64,000 nt of DNA, taken from positions 1-64,000 of the forward strand of contig JAABST010000008.1 in the NCBI GenBank assembly GCA_011390275.1. The letters run 5' to 3'. The stretch comes from Geitlerinema sp. S16 (GTDB lineage: Bacteria > Cyanobacteriota > Cyanobacteriia > Cyanobacteriales > Geitlerinemataceae). A program made the translations under genes and the position numbers. Positions 36,971-45,865 of the stretch are shown in pieces (the stretch's first letter is position 1; every line of letters begins with the position of its first letter). The notes beneath the pieces were generated by a model. That model worked only from the letters and a program-made list of their open reading frames with translations. It did not search any database and was not told the origin of the DNA.

Positions 36971-38196
36971 GTAAATCAGATCGCGTGAACCTGTCCACCT
37001 TGCCCCGCGTCTTCTCAGCCCTACCGCTGCATTTCATCTTCCCGATCTACGACGCCGATGCCCAAAACTGGGGCTGGGAAGCGCGTCTGTTGCGGTGGAT
37101 GACCCTGATTTGGGTGGCCGTCGGACTGATTATGCTGTTCTCCGCCTCCTATACCGAAGCGCTCCAAACCACCGGAGACGGCCTGCATTATTTCAAGCGC
37201 CAGGTACTTTGGACGCTGATCGGCTTGGGCGGCTTTAACGCGATCGTCCGGATTCCCCTGAAATATCTCCTAACTCGATCGCGCCTCGTCCTCCTCGGCC
37301 TGCTGATCCTACTCGTCCTAACTTTAATCCCCGGCCTCGGAACCACCGTCAACGGCGCGACCCGCTGGATCGAAGTCGGCATCGTACCGATTCAGCCCTC
37401 CGAACCGATCAAGCCCTGCTTGATTTTGCAAGCGGCCTACATTTATGGACGCTGGAATCATATTCCACCCCGCGAGCGGATTTTCTGGTTTGCCCTCGCG
37501 TCGGCAATTTTGGCCGCGATCCTGCTTCAGCCGAACCTGAGTACGACGCTAATGTGCGGCGTTATTCTGTGGTTGATGGCGATCGCGGCGGGGCTATCCT
37601 GGTCGCTGCTGGGCATGACGGCGATCGGCGGTGGAACCCTGGCGGCGTTAAGTTTGGCCTTGCAGGACTACCAGCGACGCCGTATTTTGTCGTTTCTCAA
37701 TCCCTGGGATGTGGCCGATGGAGACGGTTATCAGCTCGTGCAAAGTATGGTGGCGGTGGCGTCTGGTGGTCTCTGGGGTAGTGGTTTCGGCCAGTCGGTG
37801 CAAAAGATATCCGCCCTGCCGATTCAGTACAGCGATTTTATTTTTGCGGTGTTCGCCGAAGAATTCGGCTTTGTGGGCTGTAGCTTGGCGATTCTGTTTT
37901 TATTGGTCTATGGTGGTTTGGCCTGGTGGATTGCAGCCTCATCGACGCGGCTAAGTCATCAGCTTGCGGCGATCGGCGCGTTGGTCGCACTGGTCGGCCA
38001 AGCCTCGATTAATATCGGTGTCGTGACGGGGGCTTTACCGACGACGGGGTTACCGCTGCCGCTGTTTAGCTATGGCGGTAGCTCGATGGTGTCCAGTTTG
38101 GCGATCGCGGCGTTGCTGGTGCGTGTGGCGCGGGAAAATCGACAGGCCGAAGTGATTGAATTCGATCGCGGCGCGACAGTATCAGAATCCATTTAG
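36958..38196 (+). CDS. ftsW: FtsW/RodA-family peptidoglycan polymerase, probably FtsW
   Basis: Up to 412 residues and about ten membrane helices. SEDS-family glycosyltransferases polymerise lipid II into glycan strands at the division septum (FtsW) or side wall (RodA). The family signature is present near the C-terminus: TTGLPLPLFSYGGSSM. The cytoplasmic loop RRRILSFLNPWDVADGDGYQ is also conserved. ATG 36958 lies inside repeat copy F and would add the repeat-encoded residues MPTLR to the protein. GTG 36985 is the alternative start. FtsW is preferred over RodA on the SYGGSS context, with moderate certainty. Confidence 0.85.
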   Translation: MPTLRKSDRVNLSTLPRVFSALPLHFIFPIYDADAQNWGWEARLLRWMTLIWVAVGLIMLFSASYTEALQTTGDGLHYFKRQVLWTLIGLGGFNAIVRIPLKYLLTRSRLVLLGLLILLVLTLIPGLGTTVNGATRWIEVGIVPIQPSEPIKPCLILQAAYIYGRWNHIPPRERIFWFALASAILAAILLQPNLSTTLMCGVILWLMAIAAGLSWSLLGMTAIGGGTLAALSLALQDYQRRRILSFLNPWDVADGDGYQLVQSMVAVASGGLWGSGFGQSVQKISALPIQYSDFIFAVFAEEFGFVGCSLAILFLLVYGGLAWWIAASSTRLSHQLAAIGALVALVGQASINIGVVTGALPTTGLPLPLFSYGGSSMVSSLAIAALLVRVARENRQAEVIEFDRGATVSESI

Positions 38197-38232
38197 TGCA
38201 AAGCTTTTAGGAATCACGAAAATCATCGCAAA

Positions 38233-38604
38233 ATGACCCAATTCAAAACGCTGTTTGACGCTTGCTCAGGTTCTCTGGTCGCAGCTCTGACGATGTGGAG
38301 TTTCGCGGGTGGTGGTGTTTCCATCATGCCGGTATCGGCTCAAGATGGTTCCTCAGAGGCGGATCCTCGCCTGCCGGATGCGTACTGGGACGCGATCGAC
38401 GATGCTAAACGAGCCGACCCCGACGAGATTTTTTACGGTCTCACCGCCATCACGCCCCACAATGACGCCCTCAGCCGCGATGACCGTGGCCGCGTCCTGG
38501 TGACAACTTGGACAACCTGGGACGGCTACACCCAAAATATCGGCAACGAGCTAATTTTGACGCGGGATTTGTGGGTGACGATCGTCCCCGACCTGCAAAC
38601 ATAA
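38233..38604 (+). CDS. Short exported protein, possibly truncated
   Basis: 123 residues. A hydrophobic N-terminal segment (SGSLVAALTMWSFAGGGVSIM) ends near VSAQD, consistent with a signal peptide. The mature part includes YWDAIDDAKRADPDEIFYGL and RVLVTTWTTWDGYTQNIGNE. The end LWVTIVPDLQT resembles, from memory, the middle of a longer (about 250-residue) exported family in which this point is followed by a Cys and a second half. The downstream DNA does not encode that half. It is either a short version or a C-terminally truncated relic. Function unknown. Confidence 0.5.
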   Translation: MTQFKTLFDACSGSLVAALTMWSFAGGGVSIMPVSAQDGSSEADPRLPDAYWDAIDDAKRADPDEIFYGLTAITPHNDALSRDDRGRVLVTTWTTWDGYTQNIGNELILTRDLWVTIVPDLQT

Positions 38605-38658
38605 TGCTTGTGAAGAACGACGATAAATAAGTAGATCAAGTCAATAAACAGCAACTTC

Positions 38659-38691
38659 AGACCTTTGAGGTTTTAGAAACCTCGAAGGTCT
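38659..38691. repeat. Long perfect hairpin
   Basis: AGACCTTTGAGGTTT and AAACCTCGAAGGTCT pair over 15 bp (one T-G wobble) around a TAG loop. It lies 55 bp after the stop of the short exported protein. It has no U-run, so factor-independent termination is doubtful. It looks like an isolated member of a dispersed hairpin family. Confidence 0.65.
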
Positions 38692-38750
38692 CAATTCCTA
38701 GAATCCATATTTTTTTGACTTAGGCTACTTAGTCACAGCCATTAATTAGG

Positions 38751-38858
38751 GTCAGTTCAATTATTTTTAGCACAGACCGAGAGCGTTGAGCGGAGTCAAA
38801 ATGCGGTCTTTGAGCCAGCAGAACAGAGTCAATATGTCTCATTTTTTATTGAACTGAC
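38751..38858. mobile_element. Candidate MITE with GTCAGTTCAAT ends
   Basis: GTCAGTTCAAT (38751-38761) and ATTGAACTGAC (38848-38858) are perfect 11-bp inverted repeats bounding 108 bp without coding capacity. The internal GAGCGTTGAGCGGAGTC resembles sequence in the other elements of this window. A clear target duplication is not visible. It lies just upstream of the hydrolase gene and may contribute promoter sequence. Confidence 0.5.
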
Positions 38859-38870
38859 TATAATCAAACG

Positions 38871-40076
38871 ATGCTGAATACGCTTGTTTCTAACCTAACT
38901 TATACGCCCCCGATTTGGCTGCGCGACGGGCTGGCGATGACGCTGCACGGCGCGTGGTGGACGGGAGTACGGTGGTTAAACCAGGCCAACGATCGCGACC
39001 ACTATCGCCCCGTTACCGTACCCGGAGCCGACGGCATCTTGCTCCACGGCTGGCTGACCCCTTTCGCTGAAAACCAGCGCGGCACGATCATTGCCACCTA
39101 TGGCATTACCGGCGAAATCGACAATCAATGGTATCTCCGACTATTTGCCCAGCACGCCCGCGATCGGGGCTACGCCGTCTTATTACTCGACTGGCGAGCC
39201 CACGGTAACAGCGTCGAACATGCACCCGTTTTTACCAGTGACGGCCTGAACGAAGGGCGCGATTTTCTCTATGCGGCGAACTGGCTTAAAAGCCAAAATT
39301 ATCCCGTTCCCTTATTTTTTTATGGCTATTCCCTCGGCGGCCAATTGGCGCTGTGGGGCGCGAAGTATAGCTCAGAGTTTACACATGATTTTGCACATAA
39401 TCGGACACAAGATCCAGGACAAGGTTCTGGAAAAATATCTTTGGAGAATTACCACTCTAAGGATTATTTCAACAGTAATTATCCCAACCTTCAGCCCCAG
39501 GATATCGGCGGTGTTACGACCCTCGCCCCCAGTCTACATTCCACCCGATCGCTGCAATACCTCGCCACCCATGACATCGGACGCCGCATCGATCGCAGCA
39601 TTACGCGCAACATCCGCGACCTCGTACGCAACATCCACCACCACCACCCCGACGATGTTGATCTCAGCAAGCTCGATCGCGTTCACACCATTTGGGACTA
39701 CGACCGGGAATACGCGATCGCTCCCCTCGGTTTCGCCACCGTCGAAGACTATTTCGATAGCACCTCGCCGCTACACTTTTTGCCCCAGCTAACCCTACCC
39801 ACCCAGATCATCTACGCCGCCAACGATCCGATGTTCGATCCCACGCTCACCGATGACCTGCGGCACGCCTGCGCCGACAACCCGGCGATCGATCTGACGA
39901 TCACGCAACACGGCGGCCATATCGCCCACCGCAGCGATCGCGCCTGCCAACAACGCTACGGCGATCCCGATCCCTGGTGGGCGATCCACCGATCGCTCGA
40001 CTGGATCGATCAGCAAATCGCAGAACGAGAGCGTATTTCTCCCGATTCGAGAGACGCGATCGCCGCTTTGTCCTAA
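38871..40076 (+). CDS. Alpha/beta hydrolase
   Basis: 401 residues of the alpha/beta-hydrolase fold. The nucleophile elbow GYSLGGQLALWGA (Ser about 150) follows LLLDWRAHGNSVEH, a typical oxyanion-region strand. The acid is probably the Asp in IYAANDPMFDP, and the base is His in QHGGHIAHRSD. Members include esterases, lipases and thioesterases; the substrate is unknown. There is no signal peptide. Residues of about 165-209, just after the elbow, are encoded by an AT-rich stretch (39365-39490) unlike the rest of the gene and look like a lineage-specific insertion in the lid region. The gene converges with the membrane-protein gene, with a 10-bp gap. Confidence 0.85.
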   Translation: MLNTLVSNLTYTPPIWLRDGLAMTLHGAWWTGVRWLNQANDRDHYRPVTVPGADGILLHGWLTPFAENQRGTIIATYGITGEIDNQWYLRLFAQHARDRGYAVLLLDWRAHGNSVEHAPVFTSDGLNEGRDFLYAANWLKSQNYPVPLFFYGYSLGGQLALWGAKYSSEFTHDFAHNRTQDPGQGSGKISLENYHSKDYFNSNYPNLQPQDIGGVTTLAPSLHSTRSLQYLATHDIGRRIDRSITRNIRDLVRNIHHHHPDDVDLSKLDRVHTIWDYDREYAIAPLGFATVEDYFDSTSPLHFLPQLTLPTQIIYAANDPMFDPTLTDDLRHACADNPAIDLTITQHGGHIAHRSDRACQQRYGDPDPWWAIHRSLDWIDQQIAERERISPDSRDAIAALS

Positions 40077-40086
40077 CTTTGCTTGG

Positions 40087-41946
40087 CTATAGCTGATGAA
40101 GCTGCCATTCTCCTTCTTGGTCAACCGGTGTGAGATTGAAGTTGGGCTGACAGCTCGTATTCGTTAAAATGTGCGTCGCTTTGAATGATTGGGCGATCGT
40201 GATTAACTCGGGCTCACTCAATTCGCAATACCGCTGATCAAGTTGATTCGATTTAGGTTTTTTCCGCATATCACCAACCAACAACTCAAAACGCTTTCCC
40301 CATTCTTGAATAGCCCAATCTGTATATGGAAAACTTTTGAAATCGAAGACTACAGACTTTCTTGATAATGCCCGAAAGCGATAATTAGATGGCGGAATTA
40401 AGACCAATGATTCCGTCGAAATCTCATTTCGTAGTCGCAAACTAAGTATATCAACATCTGATGAATATTTTTTTTCAAGAGGAATTTGTCCATTAAAAAT
40501 AAATTGCAATTTGCTCGGTGATAACTGCTGAGTTACGCCCAATCCGAAGACGATGAGACTGAAGGTAAGGGTTAAAAACGTAACTAAACTTACTTGAAAT
40601 TCATGATTTTTTCCGATTATAGTTAAAGCTTTAATCTTCTCCCAGAGCCATGGTAGTAGTGGAGAAATAATCAATAAGCCATTGAAAAATAAACTCCGAA
40701 TGGTATAGAGATCCTCTGAAATTTCAACGTTATATTGATCAACAAAGATTACACCGATGAGAAACCATGACGTTAGCTGACTGGCTCGCTGTGAGATTTT
40801 CTTCTGTTGATCAAGTCGTACAAGCAAACCAATCACAATCAGCAGAATATAACCCGAAGAAATACACGGCGCGGCAATGGTCACGATCGCGAGGGCATAG
40901 CGCCGATCGCGGAGCAGCTCAGTCGCAAGGCAACTAATTCCGACCAATAAGGCTAAGGCGAGAAACGGTGTGGTTCGTCCCAATTGCAGTTTAACAATCA
41001 GCTCAGTGGGATAAATTTCGACAAAAATATAGGTGATCAATAACGACAAGAATGATCCCACGACGATCGTCAGCAAAACATTACGATCACGCTGTTCAAG
41101 CCGCTTTATGCTAAATAAACAGAAAAGACCACCGATTAAAAAGCTAAGAAATTCACCCACGTGCCAATGGGAGGGCAAAATATGGTGAGGGTGGCGAATA
41201 TCAGCGTAGAGACGAATAAATTCAGTCGAATCAAGCTGAACATCCGAGAGATGTCCGTTAATCGTCAAGGGAACATAAACCAGCGCAACAAAACTGGCAA
41301 AAATTCCAAGCGGTAGACTGATCAAGGCGATCGCACGTTTGATTTTTTGAGTTTGAAGCGTTTCCCAAATCAGAATTGGCAGCACCAAAAGACCGGGCAG
41401 TAATCCAACCAAAAACTGAAGAAGTACGGCGAAACCAAAACATAAATAACTTCGTATCCACGATCGTGCTAGCGCAAAGTAGAGACCCCAAATCGTGATG
41501 CTCATGGCAAAGATTGCAGGGATCGGCTCTGTCCGAAAAATATCGACTTCACTCAGGGTGACATTCATACTATGCAGGCAGAGCAGTACCGCAATACCTG
41601 CCGTAAACTGAGAGCCACTAATCCTCTGCGTTAATTTATAAACACCAAAGAAGAAGCTGATAAATGCGAGGCTATAACAGCAAACATAAGCCAGTGGCAC
41701 ACTATTTGTAATCTGTATGGCGGTAACCATCACATAGTCAAAAAAGAAGCGAACACCGGGTTCTAGTTGAGCTTGAACATAAAAATCTTGGGTGTAGAGC
41801 GTTGGGTCGAGCTGCGCGTAGATTGCAGGTAATTCAACGAGGTTATTTTCGGAGGGGAATTGGTAGCCGTAGGCAAACAGGCTGGCGATCGCCGCGATCA
41901 GATAAATAGAAGCGCGTTGAATCTTAGCGTAATTTTCTGTTTTCAT
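40087..41946 (-). CDS. Large polytopic membrane protein of unknown function
   Basis: 619 residues with roughly 12 hydrophobic segments (for example ASIYLIAAIASLFAYG and FAVLLQFLVGLLPGLLVLPI). A periplasmic-type loop after the first segment carries LPAIYAQLDPTLYTQDFYVQ, and the soluble C-terminal part of about 120 residues ends in VDQEGEWQLHQL. The overall layout resembles GT-C type membrane glycosyltransferases or undecaprenyl-linked sugar enzymes, but no diagnostic DxD or ExD motif can be placed. Base composition is distinctly AT-richer than the rest of the window. Two MITE-like elements lie just upstream. Acquisition by transfer is plausible. Confidence 0.7.
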   Translation of the reverse strand: MKTENYAKIQRASIYLIAAIASLFAYGYQFPSENNLVELPAIYAQLDPTLYTQDFYVQAQLEPGVRFFFDYVMVTAIQITNSVPLAYVCCYSLAFISFFFGVYKLTQRISGSQFTAGIAVLLCLHSMNVTLSEVDIFRTEPIPAIFAMSITIWGLYFALARSWIRSYLCFGFAVLLQFLVGLLPGLLVLPILIWETLQTQKIKRAIALISLPLGIFASFVALVYVPLTINGHLSDVQLDSTEFIRLYADIRHPHHILPSHWHVGEFLSFLIGGLFCLFSIKRLEQRDRNVLLTIVVGSFLSLLITYIFVEIYPTELIVKLQLGRTTPFLALALLVGISCLATELLRDRRYALAIVTIAAPCISSGYILLIVIGLLVRLDQQKKISQRASQLTSWFLIGVIFVDQYNVEISEDLYTIRSLFFNGLLIISPLLPWLWEKIKALTIIGKNHEFQVSLVTFLTLTFSLIVFGLGVTQQLSPSKLQFIFNGQIPLEKKYSSDVDILSLRLRNEISTESLVLIPPSNYRFRALSRKSVVFDFKSFPYTDWAIQEWGKRFELLVGDMRKKPKSNQLDQRYCELSEPELITIAQSFKATHILTNTSCQPNFNLTPVDQEGEWQLHQL

Positions 41947-41962
41947 ATTTGACGAATTCTTT

Positions 41963-42101
41963 TATAGCAGAAGCCGATTAAATTAGGACATTCTCGTCTA
42001 AGTTGAAAACTGCACTATTTGCTTCGCAAAGGCTACGCCAACGACTCCGCTCAGTGCTCTCAGCTTTTTTATACGTCCTAAGCAAATCGTTGTTTGCTAT
42101 A
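41963..42101. mobile_element. MITE-like element with TATAGCA ends
   Basis: Imperfect inverted ends: TATAGCAGAAGCCGATT and AAATTAGGAC (41963-41989) match the reverse complement of GTCCTAAGCAAATCG through TGCTATA (42075-42101) in three blocks: TATAGCA, CGATT and TTAGGAC. TA dinucleotides flank both ends. The 139-bp body includes GGCTACGCCAACGACTCCG, shared with the element at 27423. No transposase. Confidence 0.6.
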
Positions 42102-42206
42102 TAGCGGTTTTAGTAGGTATGAGTAACAGCTTGAACCAAGCCAACTCATGTAATGTAAAAGGTACAGCCAATAAGTGTGTATCGAATATCATCTGAAACT
42201 GCTATA
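42100..42206. mobile_element. Second MITE-like element, abutting the first
   Basis: TATAGCGGTTTTAG (42100-42113) and CTGAAACTGCTATA (42193-42206) are inverted repeats matching at 12 of 14 positions. They enclose about 107 bp of non-coding DNA. It shares its TATA end with the preceding element, as if one had inserted into the TA of the other. No transposase. Confidence 0.5.
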
Positions 42207-42246
42207 TCTGTAAGATTTTCCCTAGTCTGACAGATTTAAGGGTATC

Positions 42247-42278
42247 AAAAAAGCAGCATTATTTTAGGTGATGCTGCT
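42247..42278 (-). terminator. Factor-independent terminator of the M61 peptidase gene
   Basis: Read on the minus strand: AGCAGCAT, an 11-base loop, ATGCTGCT, then TTTTTT. An 8-bp stem followed directly by a U-run is a canonical intrinsic terminator. It lies about 110 bp past the stop of the minus-strand gene at 42389-44182. Confidence 0.75.
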
Positions 42279-42388
42279 ATAAGTATATTGAGATTGATAG
42301 ATGTTCAAGGGAGAACTCGATCGCACCGTAAAAAAGCCATCAGCTGAAAGGCACGATACATTTTCGCGGGTCGGGGCAGTGCTGTGTC

Positions 42389-44182
42389 TTATGGTTTTGT
42401 GCGGAGCCAGGTGAGTTGGTTGATGGCTTGGTTGGCGGTGGGTGATTCGATGGGTTTGACGCGGTAGGCGGTGGGTTGGGGATCGTCAAGGGTGACGGAG
42501 ACTTCGAGTAGCTCGTCGTTGTGGAAGAGGGTGACGGCGATCGTCTCGCCGCTGCGGTAGTCCTTGAGCTGTTCGTTAAGGGTTTTTGCGGTGACGCGAT
42601 CGCCGTTCAGGGCGAGTAATTCGTCGTCGGGATCGATACCTGCGATCTGGGCGGGGGAACCGATTTCAACAAATTGAACAATCGCGCGATTATTGTCATT
42701 ATCAGCGACCCGTGCTCCGAAGTATGGCACTTTCGCGAGGGTTGGTTCGATCGTCAGGCCAAAGGGTTCGAGGTAGTCCTGGAGGGGGAGTTCTTCGGTG
42801 GTGTGGAGGTAGCAGTGAAAGAAGCTGCTGAGGTCACATGCGGCGATCGCTTCGCATTCGGCGATCAGCTCTTCGGGAGTGTAGCCGATTTCATGGCGAC
42901 CAAATTTATCCCAGAGCGATCGTAGGAGATCATCGAGCGATCGTTTATTTTCGGATTCGAGGCGAATTTTGAGGTCGAGCAATAGCGCGACCATCATGCC
43001 TTTGGTGTAGTAGGAAATTTGGGAGTTATCGCTATTATTGTCGCGGCGATAGAGCTTAATCCAGGCGTCCCAGCTTGATTCGCTCAAGGGTTGAACCAAT
43101 CGTCCGGGAGTCAGGAGGTAGCGGGTGATGTCTTTGCTGAAGCTGTTGAGGAAGAAATCGACATCGTACACTCCAGCCCAAAGCGGAAACAGGACATCGT
43201 AATAGCTGGTGACGCCTTCGCAGAACCAGAGGGATGGGGTGTAGTTTTCTTGGTCGTAGTCGAAGTGTTCGAGGGCTTTGGGTCGTAGATGTTTGACGTT
43301 CCAAAGGTGGAAAAATTCGTGGGCGACGAGCTGCATAAAGCGGCAATATTTGTCCCGATCGCGCAGTCCCGATCGCGGGTAGCCCAAGACGCAAGAGTCT
43401 TTATGTTCTAAGCCGCCGTAGTTGTTGCCTGCCTGATGAAGGAGGAACAGGTAGCGATCGTAAGGCACTTCGCCGCCGAACATTGCGGCTTCGCATTCGA
43501 TGATTTTGATCGTGTCAGCGACAATTTCGTCAAAGTTGCCGTTACCGTTGCCCCAGGTGATGTAACGGTGGGGTTTGCCGAGGGCTTCAAATTCGACGGT
43601 TTGGTGGATGCCAATTTCGATCGGGCTGTCGATTAGGGTGTCGAAGTCGGGGGCGATCAGGCGGTAGCGATCGGGGGCATCGAGTTGTTTAAGGGGGGTG
43701 GCGAGCTGCCAAGCGGGATCGGGGGGGATGATTTCGAGTTCGATCGGCTGGTGTTCGAGGCCGGGGATACGGAAAAAGGTGGCGGCGCTAACGATGAAGC
43801 CGTGGGTGCGATCAAGGTGGTTGGTGCGAACGGTGAGATCGTTGGCGAACAGGCGATAGTGAATCGTGAGGTTCGATCGCGGGTCGCTATCTGGGGTGTG
43901 GATTTGCCAGTGATTTTTGGAGCGTTTTTCGCTGACCAGGGGCAATCCATCGGCTCCGATCGCCTGGAAGTCTTGGAGGTGTTTGGCGTATTCACGTATG
44001 AGGTACGATCCGGGCGTCCAGACGGGAAGTTTGAGATCGAGGGTGTCTTTCTCCCAGTTGGCGATCGTCAGGGTTAGCTCGAACAGATGGTTGTTCGGTT
44101 CGGGCATGGCAATGCGATAGCCGATGCGGGGTTGGGAGCTATCGATCGAGGGGGTGCTGGGAGCTGAGATCGCCTGGGTCAT
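42389..44182 (-). CDS. M61 family metallopeptidase with PDZ domain
   Basis: 597 residues of the glycyl-aminopeptidase (M61) family. The zinc site HEFFH lies near residue 288 in VAHEFFHLWNVKHLRP, with the third ligand Glu in FCEGVTSYYD. The N-terminal 180 residues are a beta-rich domain (PVWTPGSYLIREYAKHLQDF) conserved in the family. A PDZ domain near the C-terminus (about 490-570; GSPAQIAGIDPDDELLALNG) should bind peptide ends. There is no clear signal peptide, so it may act in the cytosol. It is a single-gene unit with an intrinsic terminator behind it. Confidence 0.92.
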   Translation of the reverse strand: MTQAISAPSTPSIDSSQPRIGYRIAMPEPNNHLFELTLTIANWEKDTLDLKLPVWTPGSYLIREYAKHLQDFQAIGADGLPLVSEKRSKNHWQIHTPDSDPRSNLTIHYRLFANDLTVRTNHLDRTHGFIVSAATFFRIPGLEHQPIELEIIPPDPAWQLATPLKQLDAPDRYRLIAPDFDTLIDSPIEIGIHQTVEFEALGKPHRYITWGNGNGNFDEIVADTIKIIECEAAMFGGEVPYDRYLFLLHQAGNNYGGLEHKDSCVLGYPRSGLRDRDKYCRFMQLVAHEFFHLWNVKHLRPKALEHFDYDQENYTPSLWFCEGVTSYYDVLFPLWAGVYDVDFFLNSFSKDITRYLLTPGRLVQPLSESSWDAWIKLYRRDNNSDNSQISYYTKGMMVALLLDLKIRLESENKRSLDDLLRSLWDKFGRHEIGYTPEELIAECEAIAACDLSSFFHCYLHTTEELPLQDYLEPFGLTIEPTLAKVPYFGARVADNDNNRAIVQFVEIGSPAQIAGIDPDDELLALNGDRVTAKTLNEQLKDYRSGETIAVTLFHNDELLEVSVTLDDPQPTAYRVKPIESPTANQAINQLTWLRTKP

Positions 44183-44324
44183 AGGGTTATCTGCCTGTGA
44201 GTTTTCTCGGATGGGTTGGGTTGAGGACTCGTCAGGGTTGTAGGGGTTAACTTGACGTTAAAGCATAACGCAGGTCTTTTTCGGACACCACTTCGGATAT
44301 CTGACTTGTCCGTCGATGTCATGA

Positions 44325-45806
44325 TTAAAACCGATCGACCCCCTTAAACTCCTGCGACTTCTGCGCCATCGCCGCCTCGCCACAGGTACGCGGCGTCGGG
44401 AAAATCTTGCCGGGATTCGCTAATCCGTGGGGATTCAGCGCCCGATTCACCCAAAACATCGTTTCCAAATCGATCGCGTTAAACATCTGCGGCATATAGC
44501 AGCGCTTATCCGCACCGATGCCATGCTCGCCCGAAATCGACCCACCGACACGCACACAGAGTTTTAAAATTTCGCCGCCCACCGCTTCCACCGCTTCCAG
44601 TTCGCCGGGGATTTTGTTGTCATACAACACCAGCGGATGCAGATTGCCATCGCCCGCATGAAACACATTGGCGATCTTGTAACCGCTACGTTCCGACAAT
44701 TCGGCCATTTCCTTCAGCACCTCCGCCAACCGCGTTCGGGGAATCACCCCATCTTGGACGTAATAATCCGGGCTCATGTGACCCGCAGCGGCGAAGGCGG
44801 CTTTGCGGCCTTTCCAGAGTTTGGCACGGGTTTCGGCATCGGTGGCGGCGGTGAGGCTGCGTGCGCCGTGCTGTCGGCAGAGGGCTTCGACCCGATCGCG
44901 ATCGGCCTGTACTTCCACGGGCGAACCGTCGAGTTCCACGAGCAAAATCGCCTCAGCATCGCGCGGATAGCAGTTGAGTTTGACCACATCCTCGACGGCG
45001 TTAATGCTGAGATTGTCCATAATCTCCATACCGCCGGGGATAATGCCCGCGCGGGTGATCGCGCCGACGGCTTCACCAGCGGCGGCGATCGAGGTGAAAT
45101 CCGCCAGCAACACGCAGATAATTTCCGGCGCTTTGAGGATGCGTAACGTCACCTCAGTGGCAATGCCGAGCGTGCCTTCAGAGCCAACGAAAATCCCTGT
45201 TAGGTCGTATCCCGGCATTTCGCTAAGCTCGCCGCCGAGATCGACGATCTCACCGTTTGGCGTGACGATTTTGACGCCCAGCACATGATTCGTCGTCGCG
45301 CCATATTTTAAACAGTGGACACCGCCGGAGTTTTCCGCCACATTGCCGCCGATCGAGCAGACGATCTGGCTCGACGGGTCGGGCGCATAGTAAAAGCCCG
45401 CGCCGCTGACCGCTTGGGTCACCCAGTTATTAATCACGCCCGGTTGGACAATCACGCGCTGATTGTCGAGATCGACCTTAATAATCTCGCGCATTCGTGC
45501 CGTGACGATCGCCACGCACTGCTCGACGGGCAGCGCTCCGCCCGATAGACCCGTCCCCGCACCCCGCGCCACCCAGGGCAACCCGAGCCGATCGCAAAGT
45601 TTGACGGCGATCGCCACTTCTTCCGTACTGCGCGGCAACACCACGAGCGCCGGTTTTTCCCGATAGCTGGCTAAACCGTCGCATTCGTAGGTGATCAGTT
45701 CTTCTTTACGGCGGACGACGCGATCGTCGCCGAGTTCGTGCTGGAATTGGCGGGTGATGGCACGCCAGTCGCGATCAGTGGCGAGGGTCGGTGTTTCGGC
45801 GAGCAT
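44325..45806 (-). CDS. glcD: Glycolate oxidase FAD-binding subunit
   Basis: An FAD-linked oxidase that converts glycolate to glyoxylate in photorespiration. The FAD-binding PCMH domain shows LPWVARGAGTGLSGGALP and SIGGNVAENSGGVHCLKYG. The C-terminal cap has ANVFHAGDGNLHPLVLYD and ISGEHGIGADKR with the conserved His residues. ATG 45806 (MLAETPTLATD) gives 493 residues, the family size. The longer frame to 45869 overlaps the hypF stop and is not conserved. The related GlcE and GlcF subunits are not adjacent. It lies 60 bp behind hypF on the same strand and may be co-transcribed. Confidence 0.93.
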   Translation of the reverse strand: MLAETPTLATDRDWRAITRQFQHELGDDRVVRRKEELITYECDGLASYREKPALVVLPRSTEEVAIAVKLCDRLGLPWVARGAGTGLSGGALPVEQCVAIVTARMREIIKVDLDNQRVIVQPGVINNWVTQAVSGAGFYYAPDPSSQIVCSIGGNVAENSGGVHCLKYGATTNHVLGVKIVTPNGEIVDLGGELSEMPGYDLTGIFVGSEGTLGIATEVTLRILKAPEIICVLLADFTSIAAAGEAVGAITRAGIIPGGMEIMDNLSINAVEDVVKLNCYPRDAEAILLVELDGSPVEVQADRDRVEALCRQHGARSLTAATDAETRAKLWKGRKAAFAAAGHMSPDYYVQDGVIPRTRLAEVLKEMAELSERSGYKIANVFHAGDGNLHPLVLYDNKIPGELEAVEAVGGEILKLCVRVGGSISGEHGIGADKRCYMPQMFNAIDLETMFWVNRALNPHGLANPGKIFPTPRTCGEAAMAQKSQEFKGVDRF

Positions 45807-45865
45807 GGTAGCGAAAGGAGGTTTATGGAATGAGTGGTCAGTCTGTCGTTCTAGTGTAAAGCGTT

